Source: Gymnorhina tibicen
Taxonomy: Eukaryota; Chordata; Aves; Passeriformes; Artamidae
Length of the DNA stretch: 64,000 nt
Reading direction: 5' to 3'
NCBI GenBank assembly: GCA_013399875.1
Contig: VXAZ01002491.1
Coordinates: 310,001-374,000, forward strand
Positions 34,490 through 48,500 of this stretch are shown here, piece by piece. The position numbers and the translations under genes are program-made. The notes under the pieces were generated by a model that saw nothing but the letters and a program-made list of their open reading frames with translations, ran no database searches and was not told the DNA's origin. Each line of letters opens with the position of its first letter. The stretch's first letter is position 1.

Positions 34490-35149
34490 CTGTTGAAAAG
34501 AAAGACTGTAATTAATGAACCCAAAAATGCATTTTAAGTAACACAATTATTCTCAAGTACTGGGGATCAGTCTTATTGATTCATCAATAGTTTACAATAC
34601 CTAAATTGACTTTTAATACCATATTAATACTATGTATCAACTAGAAATTGCTAGTTGGTTGGAGAAAAGAGCAGCTCAGTTTGCCATGAGATATATTTCA
34701 GGCACTGAACACACTTCTGGCTTTATTAACTTCTATTATTGAGTTCAGACATGCTGCCAGTAGTTACAAAAATGAAAATGCATTTAACCAAACATGTTTC
34801 AAAAATTTTTTTCATTATAGGAATATCACTTTATTTGCATATTCACAGATCTATGAAGAAGAATCTTAAGACCTGCCCAGAGCTCTGAAACAGTACAAAA
34901 CAAAGAAACACCTTTGAACTTCAGAACACACAATACAGGAATATAGAACTAGCAATCTGGATTTTAAAAAGTCTGGTGAAAAACTATTTACCACAGGTCC
35001 TGAAATGTTATTCCAGTAATTCAATTTAATTTATTAAAATTTACTATTTACGTCTAGCATCAGACTTTAAGAACTTGTCTTGGTATAATTTTGTCTTTTA
35101 CTGTAAGAACGTATTTTGTACCAAATTTCTTTCCTGAGATCTTACAGTC

Positions 35150-35604
35150 AGTTATAACAGTCTCTTGATGTTCCCTTTGAAAGCTAAATAGATTAAGTTC
35201 CTGAAGCCTTGCATTATCTTCAGGCATTACCTTCAAGCTCTTTAACCGTTCTCACTGCTCTCCTCTGATTCTCTGCCAATTTGTCATCATCTGTCTTAAA
35301 CTGCAGAAGCAGAATTGGACATAATATGCCAGTAGCAGTCTTGCCAGCAGTAAAACCAGAGACAATTTACCACACTATTTCTGCTTATGTGGCCATAGAA
35401 TTACACTGTGAGCATATGCACATCTAAACTACCTTATCTCCAGAGCCTTTCACCATCTAAAACATCTTTTCTTTGAACCTAGGTTATCAAAGGATTTTGA
35501 CTGCTCTGTGAATATCCCATCTTTTGTAATCTACGTATTAGTAGAAATTGTCATAGCTTTTTTTCTAGGTCATTGATAAAAAGGTAAAAATAGGAGATTT
35601 GACA
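35150..35604 (-). mobile_element. Old, diverged CR1-like LINE fragment
   Basis: The right edge reads AGGTCATTGATAAAAAGG on +. On the - strand this encodes FINDL, a motif of CR1 reverse transcriptases. The 35220-35345 part (TTAACCGTTCTCACTGCTCT and following) resembles antisense copies of an ancient amniote CR1-type repeat. It is heavily mutated and the boundaries are approximate. Confidence 0.45.
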
Positions 35605-35609
35605 ACACA

Positions 35610-36467
35610 AAGGTGGGAGAGTGGCCAATAAAAGAGAGTTCTGTGCAGCCCTCCAGAAGGGCCTCGAGAGGCTGGAGAGATGTGCAGAGAAGAACTGTCT
35701 GAAGTTCCAGGAAGGCAAATGCAGGGTCCTGCACCAAATAACCCTGTGTCCCAGGACAGGCTGGGGGCCAGTCTGCTGGAAAGCAGCTCTGCAGGGAAGG
35801 ACCTGGGGGTCCTGGTGGACAACAAGCTGTCCTTGAGCCAGCAGTGCCCTTGTAGCCAAGAAGGCCATTGGTGTCCTGGGGTGGATTAGGATGGAAGAGC
35901 AGTGCCAGCAGATCGAGGGAGGTGATCCTGCCCCTCTACTCAGTCCTAGTGAGGCCACATCTCGAGCGCTGTGTCCAGTTCTGGGCTTCTCAGGACAAGA
36001 GAGACATGGAGCTCCTCGGGCAAGTCCAGCAGAGGGGAACAAGGATGACTGGGGGACTGGAGCATCTCTCTTATAAGGAAAGGCTGAGGGAGCTGGGCCT
36101 GTTCAGCCTCAAGAAGAAATGACTGAGAGGTGACGTCATCAATATCTGTCTGTATCAACAGGAGAACGCCAAGAGGATGGAGCCAGGCTCTGCTCAGCAG
36201 TGCTGAGCAAGAGGACAAGAGGCAACAGGCAGAAACTGATGCACAGGAAGGTCCACCTGAATATAAGAACTTTTTACTGTACAGCTCACCAAGCACTGGA
36301 ACAGATTGCCCAGAGGAGTTGTGGAATTTCCCTCACTGGAGATATTCAAGAACCATCTGGATGCAATTCTGGGCAATGTGATCCAGCATGACTCTGCTTG
36401 AGCGGGGAGGCTGGACCAGATGAACCACCGTGGTCCTTTCCAGCCTGACCCATCCTGTGATTCTGTA
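35610..36467 (+). mobile_element. CR1 LINE, 5'-truncated
   Basis: The 3' part of a CR1 non-LTR retrotransposon, antisense to KL. Remnants of the reverse transcriptase C-terminus are visible in shifting frames: [53 protein letters not shown] and [19 protein letters not shown]. These are followed by the 3' segment ending GTGATTCTGT. Several frameshifts and stops make it non-functional. It abuts the older CR1-like fragment on its left. Confidence 0.93.
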
Positions 36468-39192
36468 CTTATGAGATCTACTCATTAGAATAAAACCTAC
36501 CTAATAACTCTACTAACAGTTTACATTTGCATTTTGAGACTCGACACTCAGTATTTGTTCATATGTGCTGTGATGACACGAACCTCCACTCTCGCCATAC
36601 AGAGCAGCCAATCCAATGAACATATATCAAAATGTCATATGCATTTTTAGTCCTCCCTGCAACATAAATCATATAGAAAGCCTTATAATTTCACCCCATG
36701 CAGCTGGCATGTCGGCAAAATTTATCATTAATTTATTGATAGCTGCTGTTGAGAGTTTCATTTTCATGCACTCTTACCATTTGAGCTTTGAAGCACAATC
36801 CCTTCCAGTTACCAGCATTACTAGGAATATAATTTTTTACACCAACATTGTTAATTACCCAGGAAAATAGCAAATTCTACCATTTTACTGCTCTAGCAGA
36901 ATTTTCATTATCACTGCTGGGAGAAAAACCATTGGAAGTAAAGGACAACTAAAGGCAAGACCAATAATCAAGGCTCAGTTCAGCAGCCCCCATACAGAAA
37001 CCTGCTGCCTTTGAGTCATCGCGGGGTATATAAAACATCTGCACAGATCTGACACAGGCCCTACAGGTGACTAGACCAACAACCTTTCAGAGTGGTCACC
37101 AAAACACAAAGAGAACAATCTTTGAAACTGTGTATCACAGTCCATACCTATGTGCATTTATCTGAATCAAGCTCTCAGTCACAGACTTCCGTGTAGATGC
37201 TCTCATTTATAATACATCAATAGCTCCAATAAACATGATGCAGCCTGACCATCTGTCTGTATTAATACAATGGGTTTGATGCTTGTGAGAAACTATAGTA
37301 ACAACTTCAAAATCTCACGCCAAAAATGAGAGCTGACCTAAGTACAGACTTCATTTTACTTCACACTGAAGCTCTGTTACACTCAGGAAAGAACAAAAGA
37401 CATTATGCATCAGGACCAACACCCAACACTTAAAATATGATTTTTAAAATGCCATTGGGAAAAATTTGTTACCACTCACAACTCAAATTTGCACACCTGA
37501 ATTTTCCCTTATAAAGGGGCCGTATATTTTTCCTCTATTGGGAGTGACTCATCTCCAGTTTACCATCTCAAATGTTAAGATACCACCATGCACAGTCTCA
37601 AACACATAATTTCATCTCTGTCATCTTCATTTGCAAGCATTCTGCCCACCGACAGAACGCCTTGAGGACTGTGGCCCCCAGAACTCTTGGCCTTCCCTGT
37701 TTCCCATCAGTGGACAGAGATATTCCAGCATTTTAGTAGCTTTGGATCTACCATGAAGAAAGGAGAAAGAGAATTCTACAGATTATCCCTCTACATGCAT
37801 AAGGAGGTGCTGTTTACTCCCTCACTGCAATGAAAAAAGATTAAGTGTAGCAATGTGGAATTATCTCACTCAACTTCACTTTCTAAGTAAATCACCTGGT
37901 CTGCCTCTACAGAAAATGAGAAGACTGTTGTCTAAGATATGAAGTGTGAGTCACTCTTTGGGAGTCGGTCTCTCTCCACTGATGAAAGACAAAACCTGTT
38001 ACTCAGTTTAGACAAGACATATTCTATAGGCAGATGAGAGCTGACAAGAAGAAGCCCACTTAAATGTCTGCCCTCTGGAGTGTGCATGAAGTGGAATTAT
38101 ATTATTTCCATTTTAAAAAAGCTAAATGTAGAAAACAGTGCATTAGAGTCCCCAGGCTCTGTGGATGTAGATTAATGAAGCAGTCAAAACTGCAAGAAAT
38201 AAAGCTGGGAAAAGCCAGTGACAAAGCAGAGAGCCTATATGGAAATTTGAAACAGAATTCATTTGCTTAAAATTAGGTGGTTAATACCGTTTTAGAGACT
38301 TCAGAGCATTCCAGCCCAAATTCCAGCCACTTTCAGAAAACTGTGAGTCTCCCAATAAACCCTAAATCCCATCTCTTAGCTCCACAGAGACACCTAGGAT
38401 AGTACAAAACACATCAAATGATAATTTGCACCTATAGTTATCTTCAGGTAAATGAATCCTACTTCTAGGGTGGGACTCCTTTTGAGCTGAAGACACCTTA
38501 TATTTCACTGTCCATGTGAGCCCAAGCTGCCTTAACACAGGCAACTACTTGCCACTCCAGAATGATAAAAACTCAGGTCACATCTGCCATTTCCATGCAG
38601 GAGACCTGAATAGCCTGGGAAGGCTCAAACACATTTCCAAGGCAGGAAAAAACCCCTGCAATGTCATAGCATGGTCTAGGTCCTACCAAAGTCCTGCAGC
38701 AATTGCAGAAGTAATTCAACACAGGCACACAAACTTCATAATCTGACAAAGTCCTGTGTCAGAGATTGTCCACTCTGTGGCAGGACAGACCTATATAGTC
38801 CAAAAACCCACTGGTGGAAGACAATGTAGTAATACAAAGACATTTGTTTGCCCGACTACTCCTCTAAATTCCATGATCATTAAGATCTTCCTGAGTCTGG
38901 CACTGGTATGGATCATTCTGCAAGATCTCAGTATTTACATCTATCATGATGCATAACCTTCACAAGAGCAAATCAAGAATTTTAATTGGGAACATCACGA
39001 TGCCATAATTTGTGTTCATGCCTCCAGAACAAGTCTTCTCAATTTTAAGTTCTGTGTCTTCTGAACCAATAATAATACCATTCATTTCACAAATAAACTG
39101 CACTAATACCTTGCTGTCCACACTCAGATGAATTATGCTGTTTTAACTCTCTATTTGCACGTTAATGAAACTGAATTGGAAAGTGTTACTAT
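36468..39192. other. KL intron 1 sequence, nothing recognised
   Basis: Between two CR1 copies. Short chance open frames only; no repeat or gene recognised. Confidence 0.55.
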
Positions 39193-39594
39193 ACTCAGCA
39201 CTGGAGAGGTGACACTTTAAATCCTGTGTTCAGTTCTGGGCCCCTCACTACAAGAAGGACATTGAGGTGCTGGAGCGTGTCCAGAGAAGGGCAACAGAGC
39301 TCATGGAAGGTCTGGAGCACAAGTCTCACGAGGAACTGCTGAGGGAGCTGTTTAGCCTAGAGAAACTGAGGCAAAGGGAGGACCTTATTATTCATTACAA
39401 CCACTTGAAAGGAGGGAATAGCCAGGTGGGGGTCGGTCTCATCTCCCATGTAACAAGTGACAGGACAAGAGGAAAGTTGCACCAGGGGAGGTTTAGATTG
39501 GATAGAGGGAAAAATTTCATCACTGACGGGTTGTCAAGCCCTGGCACAGGCTGCCCAGAGGACGATTTTTTCCAAGCTAAATGATTCTATGATT
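39193..39594 (+). mobile_element. CR1 LINE 3' fragment with internal deletion
   Basis: Contains TGTGTTCAGTTCTGGGCCCC and a diverged [20 protein letters not shown] reverse transcriptase end, and terminates AAATGATTCTATGATTT. Around 39558-39575 the sequence jumps from CTGCCCAGAG to TTTTCCAA. The usual 3' UTR segment between them, well over 100 bp in related copies, is deleted. Confidence 0.92.
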
Positions 39595-42500
39595 TAGCAA
39601 TACAAAGAGAAGAGTTAATTGGAAAAGGTGTACAAAGGGGTTTTGATTAGTAGAAACTGGGCTGATGTACCTCCAACAAAAACATCATTATTCAGTTCTA
39701 CATCAAAAGCCCTTCTGAAATGGAAATAAATATTTGAATTGCATGGGAAAATCTAGTACGTATTAGTCACAATATGCCTTGTACCAGGAAGGGGAAAATG
39801 TGTTTTTTCACCCATATCATCAAAAATAAGTATTTTAATCAAAAGCCGCAACAAAAGGATGACACATTTCATGTAAGTTTCACCCTTAGATCCTAAGTCA
39901 GTTTTACCCACACAGTCTTTGGGCAAACATTCTCTTTCACAATCAAGCTATATTCTTAATACTGAGTAACAGATACAGGTATGTAGAAATTGCTTAAGGT
40001 TTTCCCCATATTTCAAAACTAGCAAAGTAACATCTTCATATATAAAGCACAGGATTTTTCTAGATGTTAGTTATGTAGTAACTTTGTTTTTCCCCAATAA
40101 TTCCTTCTCAAATATGTAATGTTCTATTTTGTATTTTTACAGTCTGTTAGCCAACATTACCATGATGATCAATTCAATTAGTTTCGTATTTTTGACCAAT
40201 CTCAACAATCTTGCAATAGAATTCAGCTTATAAATGGTATGTAGAACACCAAGTGAACATTTTTCAGTCTACAACCACACAACGTAAACCTTGCTAGAAT
40301 TACAGCTCTAAGTATTGATCACACATCTGAACTACAGTCTTTGTTCCAGTTCCTTCCTCAATACACACTAGTCACTGTTTTTCACACTGTGCTGGTCACT
40401 GGAACATTCTGATGCCTCATGAACGTGAATTAATTTATGGCAGCCACACATTAGGCACAAAGCAGTACCATTCCTATTTTAAGAACTGGGAACAGAAATA
40501 TTACAACATCCACAGAAGAAGAAAAATTAAACCAGATACCGCAAGGTGCAGACCAGTGTATTAACTCCAAAATATGTGCCTCTGTTTAATGTGGTACTCA
40601 CCTCTACAGAAAAAGTACCCAAGAAAGCATTAAATATTTGTCTGAAGGCACAGTGGCTAGCTAGAACACCATTTTTCCTCATCATAGGCAAAATAGAGCT
40701 TTGCTAGCATGACAGTATAAGGGAGAAGGCAGCCTGAAAGCATGAACCTAAGCCACAGGCATCAGGATGCATTGCAGGTACTCCAAAAATATTAGCAGAA
40801 GGGGAAAAAAAACAAACCTGAAAGATAAGAAAGCATGTAAGAGTTATTTTTACACTTTGCTATTGAATTTTAGAGCAGATGAAAGTCTTGGAAGGCTTTT
40901 ACTTTCACACTCTGTATGCACAGCCATAATGAACATTATCAGAGATAGATATGCAGCAGGGAGACACAGTGACCACAATGTGATGGAAGGAAACAAAAAC
41001 CCCTTGATCTCACTGTGTCAGGTGGCTGCCGCAGGAAACCTCTCCTTTCAAGTACAGAAAGGCGAGATGTTAGGGCACAAGCCCGGAGTTAAACCTCTCA
41101 GGCTCACCTTGCTTTGAAAGGCCACCCACTGGGCCGGCACCCTGTGGCGTGGCAGCCAGAGAGAAGGCAGCTGGACTGCACAGTGCACTCTGCAAACCCC
41201 TCTGCTGGCACCATCAGAGGCTGTGCAAACACAGGACACACCCTTTGGCACGGAATCATCTCACCCCATTTTTGCCATCACCTGCATCTGAAGCACTTCT
41301 CATGCAGAGCAGGCAGGGACACCTCCAGGCCACAATTCACTCAAGTCATTTTTAATGCCCAGATGAGAGAGTGAGGCGAAAAAGCGCCTGTTCCCCTCCA
41401 CTCACCACACAGACAGGCTGGCACAACCACTGGAGTCAACATTCTGTCCAAATAAACTAAAGCACCAAGAGACAAGTGGGCTGGGAAAGCAGTTTCAAGT
41501 CTCCTGAGACGCATACAGTCTCTGAAAATACAAAGGTCATCTGGAAAAGAATTAAGCAGCATTTGACTTTGAGAAGCAATGGGAGACAAGATAAAAATAG
41601 CTTTATTTCTGACAACAAGTGCTTCTGAGACACTTGATGTGTTTAATCATTTTCCGTTACCTCTGACAGAAAAGATTAATTACGGAACTGCACCAAAATA
41701 GTTCAAGGAATGTTGTGACCCATGTGAATATTAAAGATATGAGAGATTCTTAAACAGAGTACAAAAAGAAGATAAAAGTACAGAGCAGTACTCTTGAGTG
41801 ATTTAGAGACAATCTTGCAGTACTGGAGTGAACTAAAATAGTCACTGATAAAAGACTTGAAATCTGGGACACAATGCTCAGGCAGTATTTAGGGGAAGAC
41901 CAAGATAAAATCATTGCCATCAAAATTGCTTTGGGCATGCTGGAGCTACATAAACATACAAAAGCTCCAGTACTGCAAATGACCTGCAAGGTCCTCTACC
42001 AAAGCATGAACCTCTTGGAAGACAGGCCAAGTTCCAATCATCTCTGATCATACTCAAGTACACAAAATAGAGATACAAGGGAAAACATATGAAGAACTTA
42101 GTTGTAATACAGAAAAGCAAGCACACAGAACTGCACAAGCTGTAGTAAACAGCACAAACCAAGACAACACCACTTTTCAAGAGCTGGTATTTGTCAGACA
42201 CATGAACAAGGAGGATGAGAAAAGCACCATGACTTTGGAGAAATTCGTAAGGGGAATGATGGCAACAGTTGTGACAATTGAATACACCATTAGCCAGGAA
42301 AACAAATGGAACACTAGTGGATTTTAAGCCACATTCTGGTTGGAAAGAATGATGCTAGAATCAGCAGTGAGCAAAAATGTTAAGCATATAAAACTCCCAT
42401 AAAACTCACATAAAACCGATACATCAAAAAAATACACAGAATATATAAAAGTGATAAAGCAATGCCCAGTCAGACCACTGAGAGTACATGAATGCTAAAA

Positions 42501-45500
42501 ACTGAAACTCCCGGTATTTGTAATAGTAATGTCAAAGAGAAGGCATCCATTAAGACTCCAAACCTTTGGTTTCATGAAGATTTGTACAAACTGGATGGAG
42601 AGAGCAAAAACCAGCAGAGGACGAAGCAGAGGACTGCCCACAGAAGCTCTCAAACTACAGAACACAGCTTTAGAAGCCAAAAGCCCCAGGATTCACGGCT
42701 CTTCCTTGTGCTAAGGCAGAAGCCAAATGAAAAGACTGTTGCCCTCCAAAGCAATAGTGAGGAGGATAACCAAAGTAGCACACATAATCTTTAGTACTAG
42801 ACATCAGTCCTAAAAAAAAGAAAATACTTTCAGTTAAATGCAGAATCAAAATAACTAAATAAACATATAAAAGGCAAACATTTCCAATACCTTTAAGTAT
42901 AAAAACTCTGGAAGAGATGCCTAATGTCAAGCATGTTTCTATGTGTGATGCATCACCCAGTTTTCTGGTAGATTTAGGGAAGCCAAATACTCATCTGTTC
43001 CTATTCGGCCCCTCAGCATACCTCTCTACATTTGCTAAGCCAGGTGTTTCACAGGGAGAAATCATGTATTTCTGATGGTATAGTGGAAGCACATGAAGAA
43101 AATTGCGTTGAGAAGTCTGAGTGGTTAGCAGAAGCTAAACAAGCAAGATAGTGTGTCAGAAAGAAAAATTTTCTTAGCAAGAGATAGAGGTAAACACAAA
43201 TAAGACTAAAGTCCATCATCAATATATGTAACCAACATATAAGGATAAGGAAGTGACAGAAAGATTTCAGCTTGCTGGACCTAATCTAACTACCTAAACC
43301 AAAAACTCGACTTGGAAAGATGTTGAAGAAAGCCTACAGTTTGGCAGGAAAATTAAAGAATAGAGAACCCAGGTTACTCATTACCACCATCCCTGCATTT
43401 AAAGAACCCAGAATAGATGCTCTGATGCTCTGGTGTTAATAATTAACCCTGAATCTTATCCTGGGCACACCAATAGATTAAAAATAAATTGACCCAACTG
43501 CTCCTGTAGAGGTACTGGAACATTTTGAGTGCAACTTAATGCTCCCAGAAGACAAGCAGAAAGAAATCCCTGTCATGCCATTATTACAAGAACATCAAAT
43601 GACACTGGATTTGGAAAATCTGTATTTGTGGAGTTGGGAAAGGTTGACAGGCTGGCAGTCAGAAATTATTCCTGAGGTATATGAATGTGCTGCCCTAAAA
43701 GCTCCAAAAATTCAACTACAGATGAACGGGTAGAGGCTTTCCCCAATTAGAGTCTCAAAAGAAATTAGACTGCAGGAGTATTCATGTCAAAGTGTTTGAG
43801 TCCAAACCATCAACCACAGAAGCAGTAAAAATATCCCCAAACCACAGAAAAAAGCTTACTGGAGTAACAAATAATTGCACGAAGATGAGGCATTTCCGAT
43901 GCTCCAATCCGGCCTATCGTAAAAGCAGACAGCAGGATTTACTGGGTAATGGTTGGATTTTGAACAATTAATTCTGTTATACCATAAACCACACCTGTTG
44001 TAGCAAAAAATGCCAGAGCCTGGCAGAACAGATTCAACATATGCTGTCTTTGTGATTTTGTTATGAGGGCAAGGCTGGGAAGAATTTTCCCCTATATTTG
44101 CAGGGCAGCAATACCATTTTAAAGGTACCTACTGCCCCAGGATTTCACTGTGTTCTAGCTTTATGCAATATTCATATCAACCAAACATGGAAAAATATAT
44201 CAGAGGCTGATCAAATCCATGTAATTTCCTGAACAGATGATGCATTAACCTACAGTCAGATTCAAACACCACTGAAAGAGTGAATTATACAACTATAAGC
44301 CATAACTTTGGGAGCACACTTCTAAGTGAACTGATGAACAGGTCAAGTGGTACATGAAAGAGAAAAATATATAATAGACTAATCACCTTAGAAAGATGAA
44401 TGAGAAAAATTAATAAGAAGCTCCTTGCTCTACAAGTTCACATAAGCTGCAATCTTACGCGAGTTTTATTCTTCCCCAGAATTCTGTATCAGTACTTGCA
44501 GATACGATTAAGCCTTTAACCAAGTTTTTAAAGAACGTGCAGGAATGGGTGTGGAGATCAGGACAAAACCTGACCTCACCAGCATTCAAAAAGGCTGGCA
44601 TAGGTAGCCACACTGGGGATGCTGTTCCAGCATGGCCACTTCATTTGCACTTCGTTACCCCCTCCAGAAGCAGTAGAGGTTATGTTATTGCAAAACCAAA
44701 GGAAGTCAGTCAGTTCACTGTACAGAAAAGGAGCACGTGGTGCTCCTGGGAGACTTAACACGGTGACTCAGAAATTACAGAGTGGGTGAAAGGTGCAATT
44801 ACCAAGATCAGCATATTTAAGTGTATGAACAGTGTGGGCTCAGCACAAGAGTGAACTACAAGAATAGCTGGTCTCCAGAGCATATCATGGGGATCTCATC
44901 CAATTTATTCACAAGAAAAGTCACTTCAAAGAGGCTAGAACAAGAGAAAGGTATCTCCCTCTGGGAGAAGACATTAGGCAACCGCTACAGAATTATTTAA
45001 TGAGTATTACAATAAATGTTCCCAGAAGGCAAACTAGATCCTCCCCCTTTTCAGCACCCAAAGATACCAGCTCCATGGCTGCAAATATAAAGTGGAGGAT
45101 CCTTTCTCAATCTCACAACAAAACAGTACTGGAGTGCCCAGGTACACCAAATGGCTTCAGAAGGTATTTCCAGATAAATATGCTGGTGGATAGCTTTCCC
45201 TATTGTGAGTTCCTCTGTGAGAAAAAAAACAATCACTGGACATCAACAGTAAAGGAACTGGGAGAGTCTCCATCAGTGGAGGGTACCAATGAATAATATG
45301 AAGGCATTCGGCTCAACATAGTTGTCATAGGAATTACAAATTTAGTCATTATATATGGAACCAATATATTAGAACAGAGCTCTGTGCTATAATATAGGCA
45401 AACAAAAACCAGAATGAAGGAGACTTGCTTGAGGCAATTGCTGCAAAATTCTTTTTAAACCAAACATTTGGATTGTACATGCCCAAATCTAGTTCAGTCA

Positions 45501-48500
45501 CTTACATGATAACTTGTGTTTACTCTGCTGTAAACTTGGCCACTAATTTTAGCCATTCTGAGATTAGAACTATGCATCAATGACAACAGGTTATGGAATA
45601 AAATGGAATTTCGCATTCAGCCCTCTAGATGGATGCAAAAAGCAACACATCAGGATAGGCAATATAAATTGAAGGTACCAGTTTTCAATTTTCAGACAAC
45701 TGTTTAGATTACAATTTGACTAGATGTGAATATGCAATTCTTCCTTCTTTCTTTAGTCACTCTGCAACTGTTTATGTCAGATACAGCTGTGTTTCCATGC
45801 ATACTCGATAAAAAGCAACCACTACAGGCTTATCTCATTGTATGTAACCTGCCTGAAATGTTCTAGCTTTGGGTACATGTAATAGAAATGACTGAAGTGT
45901 GTGATTTCAATTACACACTTTTACAAGGAATGTTCAATTGCAAAACTCACTGAAACTGTACAGTACATTAACTTTAATCCAGTAACTGTTGAAGTAACTT
46001 TTGTGTCAACTCAGATCCCAGAGAGAACCTGCCTAACCACCTGCTGCTACAAAAGGGTGTGGGTCACCTTCAGATCTTTGTCAAACTTGTGAGCCAGTGC
46101 AAATGTCATGGGAATTCCACAACACAAATGGCAGCAGGTATCTGTCCTCTAGCCACTGAACCCCACCCCTGTGAAGCAGAAAGCAGCTCCTGATCCTGAC
46201 ACATAGCATTAGTAGTCAGAAGGGTTAATGTCCTTGTGTGACCTAAGATTCAGTTGCTTAAACAGAGTCATCCAGTACCATTTGGGATGTTCTGGACTAT
46301 CAAGACATTGTGCAACACATGACCTCTGGAAAACCTGTGTCTTTTGGACTGGCAACTGGAGGCAAGACAGGATACTCTAGGCTTCTCAAATGGTACATGC
46401 TTATTATGTGTGCCACTTCTTCAGCCACAGTGGCTTCTTAAGAGGTAGTTTTGTGATTGCATCAAGTTCTGACTGTGAGAAGGACATACACTCCCGAACA
46501 ACATGTAAGAATGAATCAAAATTCTGAAAAGATTCGGGAAAAACAAGAGGATCTAAGTAAGACTTTTTCACTCCAGAAGTTTTACACCAGCACCAATCCC
46601 TGAAAGGCTGACAAGGTGAATCATAGGACCCTGCAGATGGACAAGTCAAGCAGAACTGAATGACTCATACCTAGTGGTGTGGATGCCTCAGCGATCTGTC
46701 CATCTTTGCACCAGCAGTGAACCACAGGGCTAACTGACAAGTTTTAATTAATACAATGGTTATTACTAGCTGTAATTCTTCCGTAATGTCACTGCTTCCA
46801 CTAAGCTAGGCTATGAAAGGAAGATCTGGGAAACTGTAGGAGGAATTCAAGCTGGTTACTCAGCAAACTCACATCTCGTCAGTGGAGATACAGTCACTGG
46901 AGGAGGCAGACTTTAGTCAGACATATTTATTTTGAGGAATCACTACACTCCTCAGCAGCCACCAAGAAGATAAAGAGCAGCTGTTCAAATCAAAACTCAG
47001 AAGAGGAATGAGAAATTCCAGTGCAGGGAAAGATGCAGGGAAAATGATTCACTGGGGGAAGTGAAACTATTGGGATACCACATTTTTAAAGAGCAACAAC
47101 ATGAGTCAAGAGATGGAAGAAAAAATGGGGCATCCAGTTTTAGATGGGAAACAAACTTTGAATCTTTGCATTTCTTCAGGGGCAAGGATGATTTATGTGT
47201 ATTTATCCAGTTTTTTCTACAAGCTCTTGACTACACTGCAGTCACAGATTAAACTGGATTCAATTTATACCTCCTTTGATTTAGGAATACATTTAGAACC
47301 CCATCCAAAGCATGCTGAAACCATGAAAATACACTCTTGAGGTATGAATAAGTCCCTTTATGTCTGTTTCTAAACGCATGTTTAATGGTAGATATAAAAT
47401 TGCTTTACTGCAGAGATGAGTGTTAACTCAAAAAGTGTACACAAAAAAGTTTTCCTGCTTTACTCTTGTAGCTGGCAAACAGAGTAAGAACCACCATTTC
47501 TAATAAAAGCTGGACTGTTGTAGAGCAGATAATTGCAACAAACTAAAAGTATTTAAAATTAAATATCTAATTCTTACTTTATAAACAAAATCTTCGTATT
47601 GTTGATTAGCTGTTGAAATTAAGCTGTTTTGCCTGTTTCTATACAAAGAATCTAACTTGTCTGGCTGACATAATAGTGAAAATATGTTTAAATGTTGTTG
47701 ATAAGAAGCTGAATGTTAATAATTTATACAAAAATACCAGCTTCAGTTGTTTCCTTTTTCAAAGCATATCCCATATTTTTATATGAAGCAATATAGGATA
47801 GGGGGGGTTACTACACCGATGTACTGCAATCTCAGCCTTTGCAATGCAGGAAAAAAAATCACAGTGAAACAGCTAAAGCTGCTTTTATCCAGTCCTTAGA
47901 GAAATAAAAATTTAAAAAAATAGAAAATAGTGAAAGGAAAAGAGGTGTGTTGTTAGGGTGATTGTTTAGTCTAAGCCATACAGAAAAGGGTGTGTGCTGG
48001 GTAATACACACAGTCGAAAATGCTAATTAGCTACTCTTCTTTCAGCAATCCTTGTTTCAGCTTCTGTGCTCTCACCACCTCAGTACTAGACACTTTCTAA
48101 CCATATTAACATCCTATTAACAGACTGAGGCGTTCATAAACATTGCGTCAACTCGACAAATTTTAAACATATTTAGCACAGTTAAGTTTAGACTTTACTC
48201 TAGCAGCACAATGAGCACTCCTGGAGGCCTAGCATGTGATTCGTTTTAAAGTGCAACTTAACATGTTTCACTGCTGTCTGACAGTGCACTGTTCACACTG
48301 TCTTTTGGAGATAAAGCAGTTGTCTCTCTTTGATATTGGGCCTTCTTTATATAAGAAACCTCCAAAATATTTTCCCTTTGGCTAACACTGACACTGTTAA
48401 AAAAAAATACTGAGTTGAAGGAACTGACACAAGGAAAAACCAACAAATTTTATCTTTTGTCTACTATATCAAAATGCAATACTAAACTTCAAATTGCTCT

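Noticed and set aside
34490..34546. Start codon for KL exon 2 frame at 34546
   Set aside because: The upstream codons are intronic. The acceptor TTTTCAACAG precedes GCC CAT GCT at 34489, which matches the KL exon 2 boundary.
35551..36042. A 163-codon minus-strand open frame
   Set aside because: It lies opposite a + strand CR1 body and its sequence is the antisense of the reverse transcriptase end. Only its last few residues (FINDL) reflect a real, older CR1-like fragment.
42240..45300. Possible degraded retroviral or retrotransposon body in KL intron 1
   Set aside because: The A-rich + strand and many mid-size frames were suggestive, but no protease, reverse transcriptase, integrase or LTR motif could be identified, so I do not call it.
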